Of a stretch of 64,000 nucleotides of DNA, positions 24,333 to 32,609 are shown piece after piece. The notes beneath the pieces are model-generated. The model made no database searches. It was not told the origin of the DNA and was given only the letters and a program-made list of their open reading frames with translations. Within the stretch, counting starts at the first letter, position 1; each line of letters begins with the position of its first letter. Source of the stretch: a virus; IMG/VR virus record IMGVR_UViG_3300044722_000002, positions 1-64,000 of that record. The stretch is one strand, 5' to 3'. A program made the translations under genes and the position numbers.

Positions 24333-24905
24333 TCAACTTTGTCCCACTTCAAACTTAGGGTTGCGCTCAATGACGATCGTTCCTTCCTTGTGTTTCTCCC
24401 AAACCATCCAAGCACAGGTAACGCTGTCGGTTTTCCCGTCGCCCGTGAACGAGATCCGCGGTAGTACGATCATTTGGGTTGGCGGATGTTCGTTTAACCA
24501 GTATCCGCGATCTTTCGTAGGTTCCAGGTAGCTCAGGCGCAGCAACATGGCGATACCGACAGACGCGTGCTCGTAGGCCAACGGAATAATTTGCGCGGCT
24601 TGGTTGAATGGAGGGTTAGAAACGACCCAATCAAACCCTGTCCACACCTTTTCCCAGTTTAGGACATCCGTAGCGTCCAGCGTCCAAGCAAGATGTGGCA
24701 TTGATAGGTCAATATCGTTACGCCAGATCGCACCGGGTTGGTATCGCAGAACATCAGCTATCGCGCCGTCGCCCGCGCAGCACTCAAACATCTGGCCGCG
24801 AATAGGCACGCGAGCGGTAAGTGACAGAGTTGCAGATACGGGAGTGAAGTACTGATCCAACTCGCGCCTGTTGGCTCGTTTTGTAATCGCTGCGCTATGT
24901 CCCAT
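24333..24905 (-). CDS. N6-adenine-type DNA methyltransferase
   Basis: 190 residues. Motif I region FECCAGDGAIADVL and motif IV VVSNPPFNQA are plain; DQYFTP near the start is typical of this class. A compact solitary methyltransferase, adjacent to a second one, so the phage may modify two sites. Its stop is 5 bases from the start proposed for the SPPY enzyme. Confidence 0.8.
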   Translation of the reverse strand: MGHSAAITKRANRRELDQYFTPVSATLSLTARVPIRGQMFECCAGDGAIADVLRYQPGAIWRNDIDLSMPHLAWTLDATDVLNWEKVWTGFDWVVSNPPFNQAAQIIPLAYEHASVGIAMLLRLSYLEPTKDRGYWLNEHPPTQMIVLPRISFTGDGKTDSVTCAWMVWEKHKEGTIVIERNPKFEVGQS

Positions 24906-25820
24906 TTACTCTACAACTTCTTTAGCATAACTAACAGCAGGCCATTCCTTCATTGCCCAAACGTCGTCAGGTACGCGACCTTGCATTCCCGGTCGTGGCC
25001 CACTGTCTTGCTTGAAGTAGACAGCGATTCCCGCCTCCTTTGCGTTAAGCGCGAGACTGATCGCCGAGGTTAGCGGCATCTCTCTGTGACCGTGTCCCGA
25101 CTCGCCACCGATCACGATGCCGTCTAGAGTCGGCGTTGATTGCCTCAGCCCGAACCGCGCATCGTTGGAAAAGTACACATCAAGAGTGAGTTCACCTAAC
25201 AGCGGCTCAACGCTGGCCCACCGCACCGCCGCCGGGGTTTCAAGCAATAGCTGAATGCGTTCGTCAGCGGTCTTTTGATCTTCGACGGACACGCCAAGGT
25301 GGACGTTCGGAAGCGAGCGGATCGGGTTAACGCCATGCGCCAAATTGGCCAACAAAACTAGTTGATCAATGCTGCCAAGACTACGGGCCACTGTATAAAC
25401 GCGATCCGCGAAACTCACGGTGTCTATGTACTCTCGCATCCGCTTCGCGCGCTTCGTCAAGACCTGAAACGTCACATCAGGCCGGAGTGCGAACAGCGCG
25501 AAATGCTGATCAATAATTTCATCTGAAACCCATTCGCCAAACAGGTCTGTCATATCGTCAACAAACACCTTCTTGCCTGCGATCTTCTTTGACTTTAGAA
25601 CCTCTCCTGCTTCGCTAAGGTCAAAAAACGACGTTAACGATTTCATGTTCTCAGCGGTGAACGCTTCGCCCCGGCCCCAACGTTTCGCCAGTGCTTCGCT
25701 GTAGCAGAATCGACAGCCTTCAGAAGCATGGACACACGCCCAAACCGTCTTGCCTTCGGCGTTGCGATACTTCAACAGGTTTGTGGAGAAGTCTGTCCAG
25801 CCGATTGATGTTTCTTGCAT
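24906..25820 (-). CDS. Gp37/Gp68-family (DUF5131) protein
   Basis: 304 residues from the ATG at 25820 (MQETSIGWTDFSTN), the usual beginning of this family; a longer frame to 25901 is open but would overlap more. The segment CVHASEGCRFCYSEALAKRW, with a radical-SAM-like Cys cluster, then KRAKRM, WASVEPLLG and VIGGESG are family hallmarks. DUF5131 proteins are widespread in phages and proposed to be radical-SAM related; the reaction is unknown. Confidence 0.85.
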   Translation of the reverse strand: MQETSIGWTDFSTNLLKYRNAEGKTVWACVHASEGCRFCYSEALAKRWGRGEAFTAENMKSLTSFFDLSEAGEVLKSKKIAGKKVFVDDMTDLFGEWVSDEIIDQHFALFALRPDVTFQVLTKRAKRMREYIDTVSFADRVYTVARSLGSIDQLVLLANLAHGVNPIRSLPNVHLGVSVEDQKTADERIQLLLETPAAVRWASVEPLLGELTLDVYFSNDARFGLRQSTPTLDGIVIGGESGHGHREMPLTSAISLALNAKEAGIAVYFKQDSGPRPGMQGRVPDDVWAMKEWPAVSYAKEVVE

Positions 25821-26182
25821 TCGGAACCCTTTACTCCAAAGTGTCTGAGTGTTAATTCCAGCCAAGCCGTCGGCTGTGCGGGCGTGATCGTCGTACCGCA
25901 CGTCTGGCAGGCAAAATAGAATCCCGTGTTAAGCGCGCCGGTGAACTCCGGTCGCCACGAGTGGCTGAGACGGCAGCGGAAGACTCGATGGATAGCGCGC
26001 CTCACTACGATTGTGCCTGCGCTTCGTCGGCCCACATACGGGCCTCTTGCAACTTGGTCGGTAAGTTCACACTTGCATTTCGGACAGAAAACGTAGTCGG
26101 CGCATGTGCCTTCTTCTCCTGTAAGCGCGCCACAGTTAACGCAGTAGAGGGGGGTAATTTCAAAATGGCATTCATTGCTCAT
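25772..26182 (-). CDS. Zinc-ribbon hypothetical protein
   Basis: 136 residues. N-terminal CVNCG and CPKCKCE pairs form a zinc ribbon, with a later CQTCG pair and a basic middle. Overlaps the next gene by 49 bases, so the last 15 residues may be dispensable. Possibly nucleic-acid binding. Confidence 0.55.
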   Translation of the reverse strand: MSNECHFEITPLYCVNCGALTGEEGTCADYVFCPKCKCELTDQVARGPYVGRRSAGTIVVRRAIHRVFRCRLSHSWRPEFTGALNTGFYFACQTCGTTITPAQPTAWLELTLRHFGVKGSECKKHQSAGQTSPQTC

Positions 26183-26364
26183 AGCCCTAACTCTCCCTGC
26201 TCTGCTTCCACCGCGTCGCGCGGGTATGGCTCACCGTGTAACTCAGTCAACGGATCGAACGCACCTGGTGGCAGTGAGATCGTGCCGTCGTCCATTGGGT
26301 CAATCAGACCAACTGAAGTGCAACAGGGACATTCAGGGTCGCTTGCATCAAAGTGTGGGGCCAT
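26179..26364 (-). CDS. Small acidic protein
   Basis: 61 residues with CPCC near the start and an acidic C-terminus. Start and ATGA overlap with the next gene support translation. Function unknown. Confidence 0.5.
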   Translation of the reverse strand: MAPHFDASDPECPCCTSVGLIDPMDDGTISLPPGAFDPLTELHGEPYPRDAVEAEQGELGL

Positions 26365-26406
26365 TATTGAGCTTCTCCCTTCGCAACCTTCACGTCTCGT
26401 TCTGCT

Positions 26407-26961
26407 CTACGCTTTTGCAAGCATGAGTTCCTTATTTTCAAGAAAATCGTACACTCGCTTGTTCCATCTAGCGTCCGCGAGTGCGTGATGTTCACTCTTC
26501 CCCTGTTCAGGTAGTTTCGGGTTACCGAGATCGTCGCACCACTGCTTCAGATCACGCGTGTACATCGGCCAGCCTTTCGGCAGATCCATCATCGTGCCAA
26601 ATAGTTGACAGAGAGCGACGTGATCATAGTCTGCGTAGTAGCCCCACAGTTCGAATTTTCCCTGTTCGGGTTGTGGTCCATTTCGAAAGAACGCTAGCAG
26701 GTCGTTGGCTATCTGCTTGCGTGGGCGCCATGCCATCGCCTCGTCTTTAATTCGCGGAGCTACCGAGAGATCGCTGAAATTTACATAACGATCTGGCAAG
26801 TGGGCGAGCACGTTATCTTTTACCCACTGACTCGCTTTGCTTGGCTTAAATTCCGTGCTGATCGCATAATACGAACGACCATCTTCAGCAACCACGCCGA
26901 TACTGATTAGGTCGATGGTCTTGCCATCTTCAATGAATTCCGTATCATAATAGTAGCGCAT
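26407..26961 (-). CDS. DEDD-type 3'-5' exonuclease (Rv2179c-like)
   Basis: 184 residues. YYDTEFIEDG supplies the first D and E, WGYYADYDHV the second D, and EHHALADARW the His/Asp of the DEDDh set. Size and motif spacing match the 3'-5' exoribonuclease group containing Rv2179c. It probably trims RNA or DNA ends. Near the methyltransferases and the Gp37-like gene, and far from the replication module. Confidence 0.85.
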   Translation of the reverse strand: MRYYYDTEFIEDGKTIDLISIGVVAEDGRSYYAISTEFKPSKASQWVKDNVLAHLPDRYVNFSDLSVAPRIKDEAMAWRPRKQIANDLLAFFRNGPQPEQGKFELWGYYADYDHVALCQLFGTMMDLPKGWPMYTRDLKQWCDDLGNPKLPEQGKSEHHALADARWNKRVYDFLENKELMLAKA

Positions 26962-26966
26962 GTAGA

Positions 26967-27359
26967 TTACTCCTTCTCTTTCACATCTCGTCCCGCCTGT
27001 ACTCGCTGCATTTCAAGGCCCAGTTCCGCGATTCGCTTTCCATCCTCAGCTTCGAGGGCCGCCTTCAGCTGATCGTTCAGTTCGGCCATTCGTTTTGGAA
27101 TGCCAATGAGGCTGCCGTAACCAAGAGCGTCTAATTCTGCCTCCGCCCAATCGACAACTTCATCATGGCTGCCATCGCGATCAAGTAAAGGGCCGTCAAA
27201 CGTATCCAACACCGCCCTGAGTGCTAACGCCAGCCGTCGCTCTCGACTGATCGCTGCGCGTGGAGTGGTCTCCGTTTTCACCTTTTTGCTTGCCATTGCG
27301 TTCCTTTCAGTTGCCAGCTCGATTGAACGTCGTAGTTGGAATTCGAGATCACCGCTCAT
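26967..27359 (-). CDS. Hypothetical helical protein
   Basis: 130 residues, helical and charged, no cysteine. Start overlaps the upstream stop (ATGA). Five bases before the exonuclease start, so co-transcribed. Function unknown. Confidence 0.55.
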   Translation of the reverse strand: MSGDLEFQLRRSIELATERNAMASKKVKTETTPRAAISRERRLALALRAVLDTFDGPLLDRDGSHDEVVDWAEAELDALGYGSLIGIPKRMAELNDQLKAALEAEDGKRIAELGLEMQRVQAGRDVKEKE

Positions 27360-27625
27360 TGTGTATACGACTTAAACAGTCGCTCCCTCGCGCCGGGAAA
27401 CTTCGCCTCGTATTCGGGATCGACCTCGCCTAACTCGTATAGCGTTCCGGATTTCGTGCGCACGACTCCATTCTCTACGCCAGCAATAGGGGACGTGACA
27501 ATCGACTTGCCGTCAGACTTGCGATGATGGCCCGTTACCGTCCCCGTCAACGACGGCTGCGCCCATTCTGGCGGATCGTAAGGCCCTCGTGTGTCTATCA
27601 CAGACCACTGCTCTAGTTTTGGCAT
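27356..27625 (-). CDS. Small hypothetical protein
   Basis: 89 residues, with AAAGGAG upstream of the ATG at 27625. Beta-rich (SIVTSPIAGVENGVVRTKSGTLYELGEVD), in the style of small SH3-like phage proteins. First gene after the structured 435-base region, so its mRNA probably carries a long leader. Confidence 0.6.
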   Translation of the reverse strand: MPKLEQWSVIDTRGPYDPPEWAQPSLTGTVTGHHRKSDGKSIVTSPIAGVENGVVRTKSGTLYELGEVDPEYEAKFPGARERLFKSYTQ

Positions 27626-28060
27626 AGAGACTCACTCCTTTGCGCGCTCAACGTCCAATGTAATTATTCTGCGGACAGGTCACGTTAATTCGAGCTTTAT
27701 CTTCGGCTCAAGCAGGGTTACCCCAGAGAGCTGGCCTGTCCGCAAAAGGGCGGGCTGTGAGGGTCTTTAACCCCCGGCTCGCGCTTCCCGCTACCCGCAG
27801 GCCTGACTCTGGCAGCCCAGAAAAATTGTCAACGACCGTCTCTCCGATCTGTCACGCCATAGTCTGTGCGTCCGCCAAGCTTAGCCGTGCTGGTTAGGCT
27901 CGGCGTCAGGCGGCCTTCTGGTTCCCGGCGTCCTCGTACCGCGATATCTCCCTTGCACTCGGGGGCCAGATCGTACCGTGTCTCTCCGCTGGCAATGAAT
28001 CCTTAGGTGCAGCAACCAAGCACCCTTAGGGACACGTCATGTATTTCGTTGTCATCTACG
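27626..28060 (-). other. GC-rich structured region without genes
   Basis: 435 bases without a supported gene. Contains a perfect 10-base inverted repeat TGCGGACAGG (27670-27679)/CCTGTCCGCA (27735-27744) that encloses smaller hairpins (GAGC...GGCTC; GGGTTACCCC), a GGGCTG/CAGCCC pair further out, and a hairpin at 28001-28030 (CCTTAGGTGC/GCACCCTTAGG, one mismatch and one bulge). Could be a long structured mRNA leader or an unrecognised ncRNA. No tRNA or known riboswitch matched by eye. Confidence 0.45.
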
Positions 28061-28276
28061 CTACCAATCGCCGCCATCGTTTTCAATTGGAATAGCATCC
28101 AAGGCGTAGTCCTGATCCATGCCACCTGTTCGCGTAACCGCACGCTGCCCGTCCTTCTTCCGCATCACCCACAAAGTCCCGTCGGCGGAGAAGAGCCATA
28201 AGGACCTGGGCCAGATTCTCGCCGTTGCCAATAGCGCATCAACAGCACGTCGCTCTTCTTTGTTTAATTCGCGCAT
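28061..28276 (-). CDS. Small hypothetical protein
   Basis: 71 residues, with helical start (MRELNKEERRAVDALL), then SLWLFSADGTLWVMRK, a short beta hairpin typical of small phage proteins. No recognised domain. Confidence 0.55.
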   Translation of the reverse strand: MRELNKEERRAVDALLATARIWPRSLWLFSADGTLWVMRKKDGQRAVTRTGGMDQDYALDAIPIENDGGDW

Positions 28277-28392
28277 CGCCCACCCCGAACAGTAAACCGA
28301 GTGAAATCACTTTGCGCGGCCACTTTGTCGGCAGGATGCCCTCATCCGCGCCCCGGCGTTTAAGCACAAGCCGCGCAAGCTGATTCTTTGTT

Positions 28393-28599
28393 TCAACCTA
28401 AAAAGTCTTTCAAGCTGGCAACGGCCTCTTCAAGGGTAGCGTATCCCGTTACCGGAGACGCGGCACGCACGCGCGCCCATTCGCGTGCCCACGGAACCAT
28501 CGCGGACTCGGGTAGCGCAATGCTTTTGCCCCGCTTGATTCTCGACGAGATACTCCGCGAGCCTGACAATGAATTGTGTCTTGTGCCGTCCATTTGCAT
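28393..28599 (-). CDS. Small hypothetical protein
   Basis: 68 residues, basic and Arg/Ser-rich, ending in a helix (ATLEEAVASLKDFL). A ribosome site (AAGGGAA) lies upstream. Function unknown. Confidence 0.45.
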   Translation of the reverse strand: MQMDGTRHNSLSGSRSISSRIKRGKSIALPESAMVPWAREWARVRAASPVTGYATLEEAVASLKDFLG

Positions 28600-28609
28600 T
28601 CCCTTCTCC

Positions 28610-28864
28610 TTACGCCTTAACCATCCCTGCCGCTATCTCCGCATCCTCTAGGACGTTGTAGCGATCGTCAAGTTCGCCAATCTCTTTTGTTAGCCGGTCA
28701 ATTTCCGTGACGCGAAGTTTCCGTGCGGCGATGATTGCCTCTTTTTCAGAGTTGAACAAGCAGTCAGATGGATACAGATGGCATACCAGAGCGTCAATCC
28801 AAAAAACCGGCGGCCCCTTCAAGCCGGTAGACGCTAACCATGAATCACTTGCTCGACGAGTCAT
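28610..28864 (-). CDS. Small hypothetical helical protein
   Basis: 84 residues; second half is a charged coiled-coil-like helix (VTEIDRLTKEIGELDDRYNVLED). Separated by one base from the HTH gene upstream, so in its operon. Function unknown. Confidence 0.5.
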   Translation of the reverse strand: MTRRASDSWLASTGLKGPPVFWIDALVCHLYPSDCLFNSEKEAIIAARKLRVTEIDRLTKEIGELDDRYNVLEDAEIAAGMVKA

Positions 28865-28865
28865 T

Positions 28866-29066
28866 TCACTTCCCGCCCTTTCGTGGCCCAGGCTTTGTGT
28901 TCCGTTTCTTCATTCGCGCTACCTGGGCCGGCGTGTAGGCGCTAACAGGCTGCCCCCACGCGTTTCGGCTCCTTGCTGCCGCTATCCCCGTCGCCCCGGC
29001 AATTTGACTAACGCGTGAAGGGGTAACGTTCAACATGGCCGCAACTTCCTGTCTTGTGTATCTCAT
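28866..29066 (-). CDS. Small HTH DNA-binding protein
   Basis: 66 residues. YTRQEVAAMLNVTPSRVSQIA is a helix-turn-helix, followed by a short wing-like part and a basic tail, similar to excisionase/MerR-like phage regulators. First gene of its unit, with a promoter whose -10 box is 7 nt from the ATG. Probably regulates early genes. Confidence 0.7.
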   Translation of the reverse strand: MRYTRQEVAAMLNVTPSRVSQIAGATGIAAARSRNAWGQPVSAYTPAQVARMKKRNTKPGPRKGGK

Positions 29067-29073
29067 GGAACGG

Positions 29074-29103
29074 ACTCTAGCATGGTAGTTACTAACCTGT
29101 CAA
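29074..29103 (-). promoter_or_regulatory. Leaderless promoter of the small HTH gene
   Basis: Minus strand: TTGACA (29098-29103), 18-base spacer, TAGAGT (29074-29079), 7 bases to the ATG at 29066. Same layout as the other promoters in the family. Confidence 0.6.
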
Positions 29104-29112
29104 GGGAATAAG

Positions 29113-29421
29113 TCACTCCCTGCCTCTGTGCGCTTCACGCCACGAAGCGGGACAGCGTGTTTCCTCGATACCCTCTTCAGTGATTCCTTCGATTATCATT
29201 TTGGCCTGTTTCTTAATCTCACGCGCCTTCTCGCACTCCGCACACGCGCAGGTTCTTATGTCGTGCTTGGTGGTCAATGCATGATTTAAGGCAGACAGGA
29301 GGTCGTTAACAACACCCTCCGCTCTATGCGCCCGTTCCATGTAAGTTTTTATGCGTTCACCGCGCGCCTTGAAGCTTGTGCGGTAGATCGCGTCTCGGAT
29401 TTCGCTTGGACGATCATCCAT
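29113..29421 (-). CDS. Hypothetical helical protein
   Basis: 102 residues, helical, with a CACAEC cluster in the middle. No recognised domain. Downstream of a 207-base stretch (29422-29628) in which I see no convincing gene. Confidence 0.5.
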   Translation of the reverse strand: MDDRPSEIRDAIYRTSFKARGERIKTYMERAHRAEGVVNDLLSALNHALTTKHDIRTCACAECEKAREIKKQAKMIIEGITEEGIEETRCPASWREAHRGRE

Positions 29422-29628
29422 CTTTTAAGTCTCCGGTATTCTCAATAGAGTTGCGCGAAGTTCAGGTCGCTCGACAAGCCGGGGCAGGTTCGACAAGGAT
29501 ACCGTTCGCTCCACACGGCACGTTACCGCTACCTGTCGCCCTCAATGCCCCACGCGACTCATCAGAAAACCAACCAGCCGACCGCTCCCATCCCCGAGAT
29601 AGGTCGTACAGACCGGTTTTACTTAATC

Positions 29629-29829
29629 TTACTGGATGGCTTTCTGATCAATCGCGCGAACAAGATCATCGAACAGTTGTTTGATCAGGGACTTCAAAGC
29701 GGCTCTCTCTGCCTCCCGCTCACGGACTAACGCCCGGGCAAACTCGCGCCACTGGCTTGCGTCGCCAACTGCCACGTCAGGGCCGCCCAGCAACGTCAAC
29801 ATCATTTCATGTTCATGGCGCAGGCTCAT
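29629..29829 (-). CDS. Small hypothetical helical protein
   Basis: 66 residues, nearly all helix, acidic and Arg-rich. Start overlaps the stop of the upstream gene (ATGA). Function unknown. Confidence 0.5.
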   Translation of the reverse strand: MSLRHEHEMMLTLLGGPDVAVGDASQWREFARALVREREAERAALKSLIKQLFDDLVRAIDQKAIQ

Positions 29830-30053
29830 TGCTCAGCCCTCTCGGCCCGTACGCCCGCGTAGGGATTATAACCGTCATTGCGCGCATCGCGGCACCACTT
29901 AAACCTGCTGCCGTTGCGAGCAAAGTCACCGTAAGGAGCACGGAGCATTTCACGGACACCCAACGCAATCGCGTCTCGCTTTGTTTCAGCCGTGATCTCA
30001 ATCACGTCGCAGCCATATTCCGTTGGCCCAGTGCCGTAATCGAGAACCGGCAC
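29826..30053 (-). CDS. Small hypothetical protein
   Basis: 75 residues. DVIEITAETKRDAIALGVREML resembles the beta-alpha segment of a family of small phage proteins that correct or decorate others. Function unknown. Tight overlap with the next gene supports it. Confidence 0.55.
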   Translation of the reverse strand: MPVLDYGTGPTEYGCDVIEITAETKRDAIALGVREMLRAPYGDFARNGSRFKWCRDARNDGYNPYAGVRAERAEQ

Positions 30054-30107
30054 GACTACTCCGTATTCAGGGGTGATAACTAACCAGCGTTTCAGACGTG
30101 TTATTGC

Positions 30108-30324
30108 TCAACCCTCTCTTACCGTTCCGGCAATCAGCATCGTCACTGGCTCAGGCGTGTCCACCTCAGCGGTTACCCAGTAGAGCGCAGGATCATCCAG
30201 GGTAATGGACATGCTTTTCAAAAGCAAATTCTTTAGCTTGGGATGGTTTCATCCAAGAGGCTCCCGAGCAGTTCCATTCGCCTTTAGGGCCTACCGCGAC
30301 TGCGATTTTAATTTGAACCTTCAT
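30108..30324 (-). pseudogene. Frameshifted small phage gene
   Basis: Two short frames read as one protein. The first starts at an ATG at 30324 that overlaps the upstream stop (ATGA) and gives 43 residues (MKVQIKIAVAVGPKGEWNC...), ending at 30193. The second (34 residues, MSITLDDPALYWVTAEVD...) starts at 30212 in a different frame and ends at 30108. Joined, they match a common small-phage-protein layout of IAVAV.PKGEWN then YWVTAE. A +1 shift near 30212, a sequencing error or true decay would explain it. Confidence 0.5.
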
Positions 30325-30728
30325 ACCGTCACGACCCGCTGTTCTTCAACGCGCTCGACTTCTTCCGTGATCGTAATAAACCCCAGCTTCTCTTCCTCCA
30401 TGTATAGCCAGTCCGCGATTGCTTCGCGCGTCCAGCGATGCTCGTCGTTTAGATGGACTATCGCGTCAACGGCGTGCGAATAATTAAAACTTCCACGCGG
30501 GCACCTTAAGTTCGGGCATTCATTGAAAAGAATCTTTTGAAGATAGGAAAACTCAGCACAAACAGCCTCGCGCACCTCCCCGGTCCGGGCCCCTCTCTTG
30601 CCCGCTATAGCCTCGTACCCCGCGCCAAGCGCGCAACTTCCACCCTTGGAAAACGTAGCGGTAAACGTTTGCAGTCTCAACTTTGCTCCATCCCTGATCG
30701 CCTCCGAAAAACAACAGTGCTGTTTCAT
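30321..30728 (-). CDS. Hypothetical protein of a common phage family
   Basis: 135 residues. FSEAIRDGAKLR, SCALGAGYEAIAG and IVHLNDEHRWTREAIADWL are blocks I have seen together in small phage and prophage proteins; no function is known. Ends with an ATGA overlap with the broken gene downstream. Confidence 0.65.
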   Translation of the reverse strand: MKQHCCFSEAIRDGAKLRLQTFTATFSKGGSCALGAGYEAIAGKRGARTGEVREAVCAEFSYLQKILFNECPNLRCPRGSFNYSHAVDAIVHLNDEHRWTREAIADWLYMEEEKLGFITITEEVERVEEQRVVTV

Positions 30729-30740
30729 CTCGTTCTCCTC

Positions 30741-30938
30741 TTAACCCACTAAGTATCCCACCAAATACCCCAACCCGATCAGCCCACAGAGACACAACAC
30801 CACCCGTCCCGTGCTCCACCGCTCTCGTTTGAACCGTATCCCTGACGAGTACACCGGTCGCACGCTGCTGGTTATCTGTGCCGTCTGGTAGTAGCGAGGC
30901 TTGCGTTCGATGTAGTTGAAATTCCAGTTAAGGCTCAT
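30741..30938 (-). CDS. Small membrane protein
   Basis: 65 residues with a single C-terminal membrane helix (VVLCLCGLIGLGYLVGYLVG) and a basic N-terminal half, so it is expected to keep its N-terminus in the cytoplasm. Three bases from the upstream gene. Function unknown. Confidence 0.55.
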   Translation of the reverse strand: MSLNWNFNYIERKPRYYQTAQITSSVRPVYSSGIRFKRERWSTGRVVLCLCGLIGLGYLVGYLVG

Positions 30939-30941
30939 AGC

Positions 30942-31382
30942 TTATGCTGCTTTCCTTTTCTGCTGCTTGTCGATTTTCGCGGCCCTCTCGACGATCAGAT
31001 CACAGGCGGCGTCGAATAAGACGTTATCCAGCGCGGGCGGCTCTTCGTAGTCGTTGCATTCGTAACACTCACACCCGCTGCCATGTGTGTTTGGACGATC
31101 TACCGATAGCCCGATTAACTGTTCACGGAGACTGTCGGCTTGCGCGAACTTGAAATTCTTAAGAAAGTCGGTGAAAGAGTTCAGATCGGATCGTCGTCCT
31201 CCGCCTGCGTCAAAGTTGCAGCCACCGTTATTTCCAACGTCGTAAACCACGTTACCCATAACGCGCAACATTTCGCCCGCCTCGGTTTCCGCTTCACCGA
31301 CATCTGGAACGAGTTTTTGGACAAGTCGGTCATAAGTCTTTTGACGTTTGCCGTTGCTGTACCAGTATTTCATTAGAGACAT
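30942..31382 (-). CDS. Hypothetical protein with Cys pair
   Basis: 146 residues, mixed, with GCECYEC near residue 105, perhaps a metal site. No known domain. Ribosome site AGGGAGA upstream. Confidence 0.55.
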   Translation of the reverse strand: MSLMKYWYSNGKRQKTYDRLVQKLVPDVGEAETEAGEMLRVMGNVVYDVGNNGGCNFDAGGGRRSDLNSFTDFLKNFKFAQADSLREQLIGLSVDRPNTHGSGCECYECNDYEEPPALDNVLFDAACDLIVERAAKIDKQQKRKAA

Positions 31383-31447
31383 CTCCCTTGCTTTGTACCT
31401 CGATAGGTAACGTAGGAATAGGAGTAGTTGATCATTTCGCTTGCTCT

Positions 31448-31900
31448 TTACTCTGTTACTTTACCCGTGTTGAGAATGTGGGTTAAGTAACGAATTGCCA
31501 CCCGTGCCTGTCCGCGTTGTGTTTTGGCTTTTTCCCACTGAGAGTTGAACGGACTGGGCCATGCGTGCTCAGGTGAAGGATCGAATAAAACCGCTCGCTC
31601 TGTGCGGTACTCAGACACCCAGTTCTCCCCTGTGAGACCTAAACTCTCGGCAGCGCGATCTAGATCAACTCTTGCCCACTTAAGACTACCCCTTCCTGAG
31701 AGTATGTCTGCCCAACCCCCAATACACGCGGCTGTACCGCAAGGAGCATTGTCGTCAAAGATCGCTTCCTGTCCCTGATCGTAGGCCATCGGAGCCGCTT
31801 CCAGTTTCCTGATCACCTTGCGGAACAACGCAAAGTTCAACGGTGGTAATCCAGCCTGCTTGCGTTCCGAGTTAATCTGCCGTGATGTTTTCTTTTTCAT
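31448..31900 (-). CDS. Hypothetical protein
   Basis: 150 residues. PCGTAACIGGWA followed by a segment on helices and an ending RVAIRYLTHIL resembles a widespread phage and bacterial family of unknown role. Its ATG overlaps the TGA of the remnant gene at 31897-32046. Confidence 0.6.
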   Translation of the reverse strand: MKKKTSRQINSERKQAGLPPLNFALFRKVIRKLEAAPMAYDQGQEAIFDDNAPCGTAACIGGWADILSGRGSLKWARVDLDRAAESLGLTGENWVSEYRTERAVLFDPSPEHAWPSPFNSQWEKAKTQRGQARVAIRYLTHILNTGKVTE

Positions 31901-32046
31901 TTCACCCTCTCCATTGAGTAAGAAGCAAATCGTTTACCGTTCTTCTTGATCATTGCCGAGAGAATCTTATGGCCCTCTCGTTTCAAGTCCCACACTCTTG
32001 CGCCGAGACGGAAACAACCAAACTCTCCTAAAGCCCCTCCGTCTGG
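31897..32046 (-). pseudogene. Remnant of a winged-helix phage protein
   Basis: An open frame of 49 codons ends at 31897 in an ATGA overlap with the next start. It encodes FGCFRLGARVWDLKREGHKI and then NGKRFASYSM, the C-terminal two thirds of a common small winged-helix phage protein. An in-frame TAG sits just before it and no ATG, GTG or TTG opens the conserved part, so the N-terminal third is missing or in another frame. Initiation at the GTG at 31995 would delete the conserved first helix. Confidence 0.5.
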
Positions 32047-32102
32047 CTATTCGCTCTGCGATAGGCGCAAACGGATTCAAGCTGGCGAGATTAGCCGATA
32101 GT

Positions 32103-32567
32103 CTACCAGCGTGAACGAACAAAAGTATCGGTAGCAAGAGGTCTGCACCTCGTCGCGGCTGCAAGTGTCGCGACGAGGTGTTTGACTGTCTGGTTGGTTC
32201 TTATGCGCGCTTCCTCGGGCGTGGCGCATTCGCTGGCGTCGATCTCCACGATCCAGTTATCCTCGTGAACAAGGTCACGTTCAGGATTCCATACTGGGAA
32301 CATTGCAAATCCCGCCGTCAGAATGCCCGGCAACGCAGTTCGCGAAATCTCCCGAATCCAACTATGGAGTAGAGCCCGATCCAGGGCCACGAAAACCACG
32401 TTCGGCTTGGCGTGGCGGAACTCTTGCGGTCTAAAATGACCTTCGCATGAGGAAACCGTATCAAACCCTTGTTCGCGCATAGCTGTGACAAGGATGGCGA
32501 TCCCGGCGTCTATTTCACCAGCAAGCGGGTTGATTGACTCTGTTATTGATTTTGCGAGCCTTGGCAT
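32103..32567 (-). CDS. Hypothetical protein with SSCEGH motif
   Basis: 154 residues. GFDTVSSCEGH followed by mixed alpha/beta sequence is typical of a small family in phages and bacteria, loosely reminiscent of TYW3-like folds. Enzymatic role unknown. Ends at a TAG just before the broken winged-helix gene. Confidence 0.65.
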   Translation of the reverse strand: MPRLAKSITESINPLAGEIDAGIAILVTAMREQGFDTVSSCEGHFRPQEFRHAKPNVVFVALDRALLHSWIREISRTALPGILTAGFAMFPVWNPERDLVHEDNWIVEIDASECATPEEARIRTNQTVKHLVATLAAATRCRPLATDTFVRSRW

Positions 32568-32609
32568 TGGGACAGTCTACCCCAGAGCCTTTATTTTTGG
32601 GATTTCAAA

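Noticed and set aside
27626-28060. Group I intron (ACAGACTA element on the minus strand)
   Set aside because: One short match is not enough: no full P/Q/R/S set and no interrupted exon could be seen.
28277-28392. Short minus-strand frame with a GTG start (about 33 codons)
   Set aside because: It overlaps the next gene and has no ribosome site or similarity I can recognise.
29422-29628. 41-codon minus-strand frame
   Set aside because: Possible start has a purine-rich upstream stretch, but the sequence reads like chance and no coupling to neighbours is seen.
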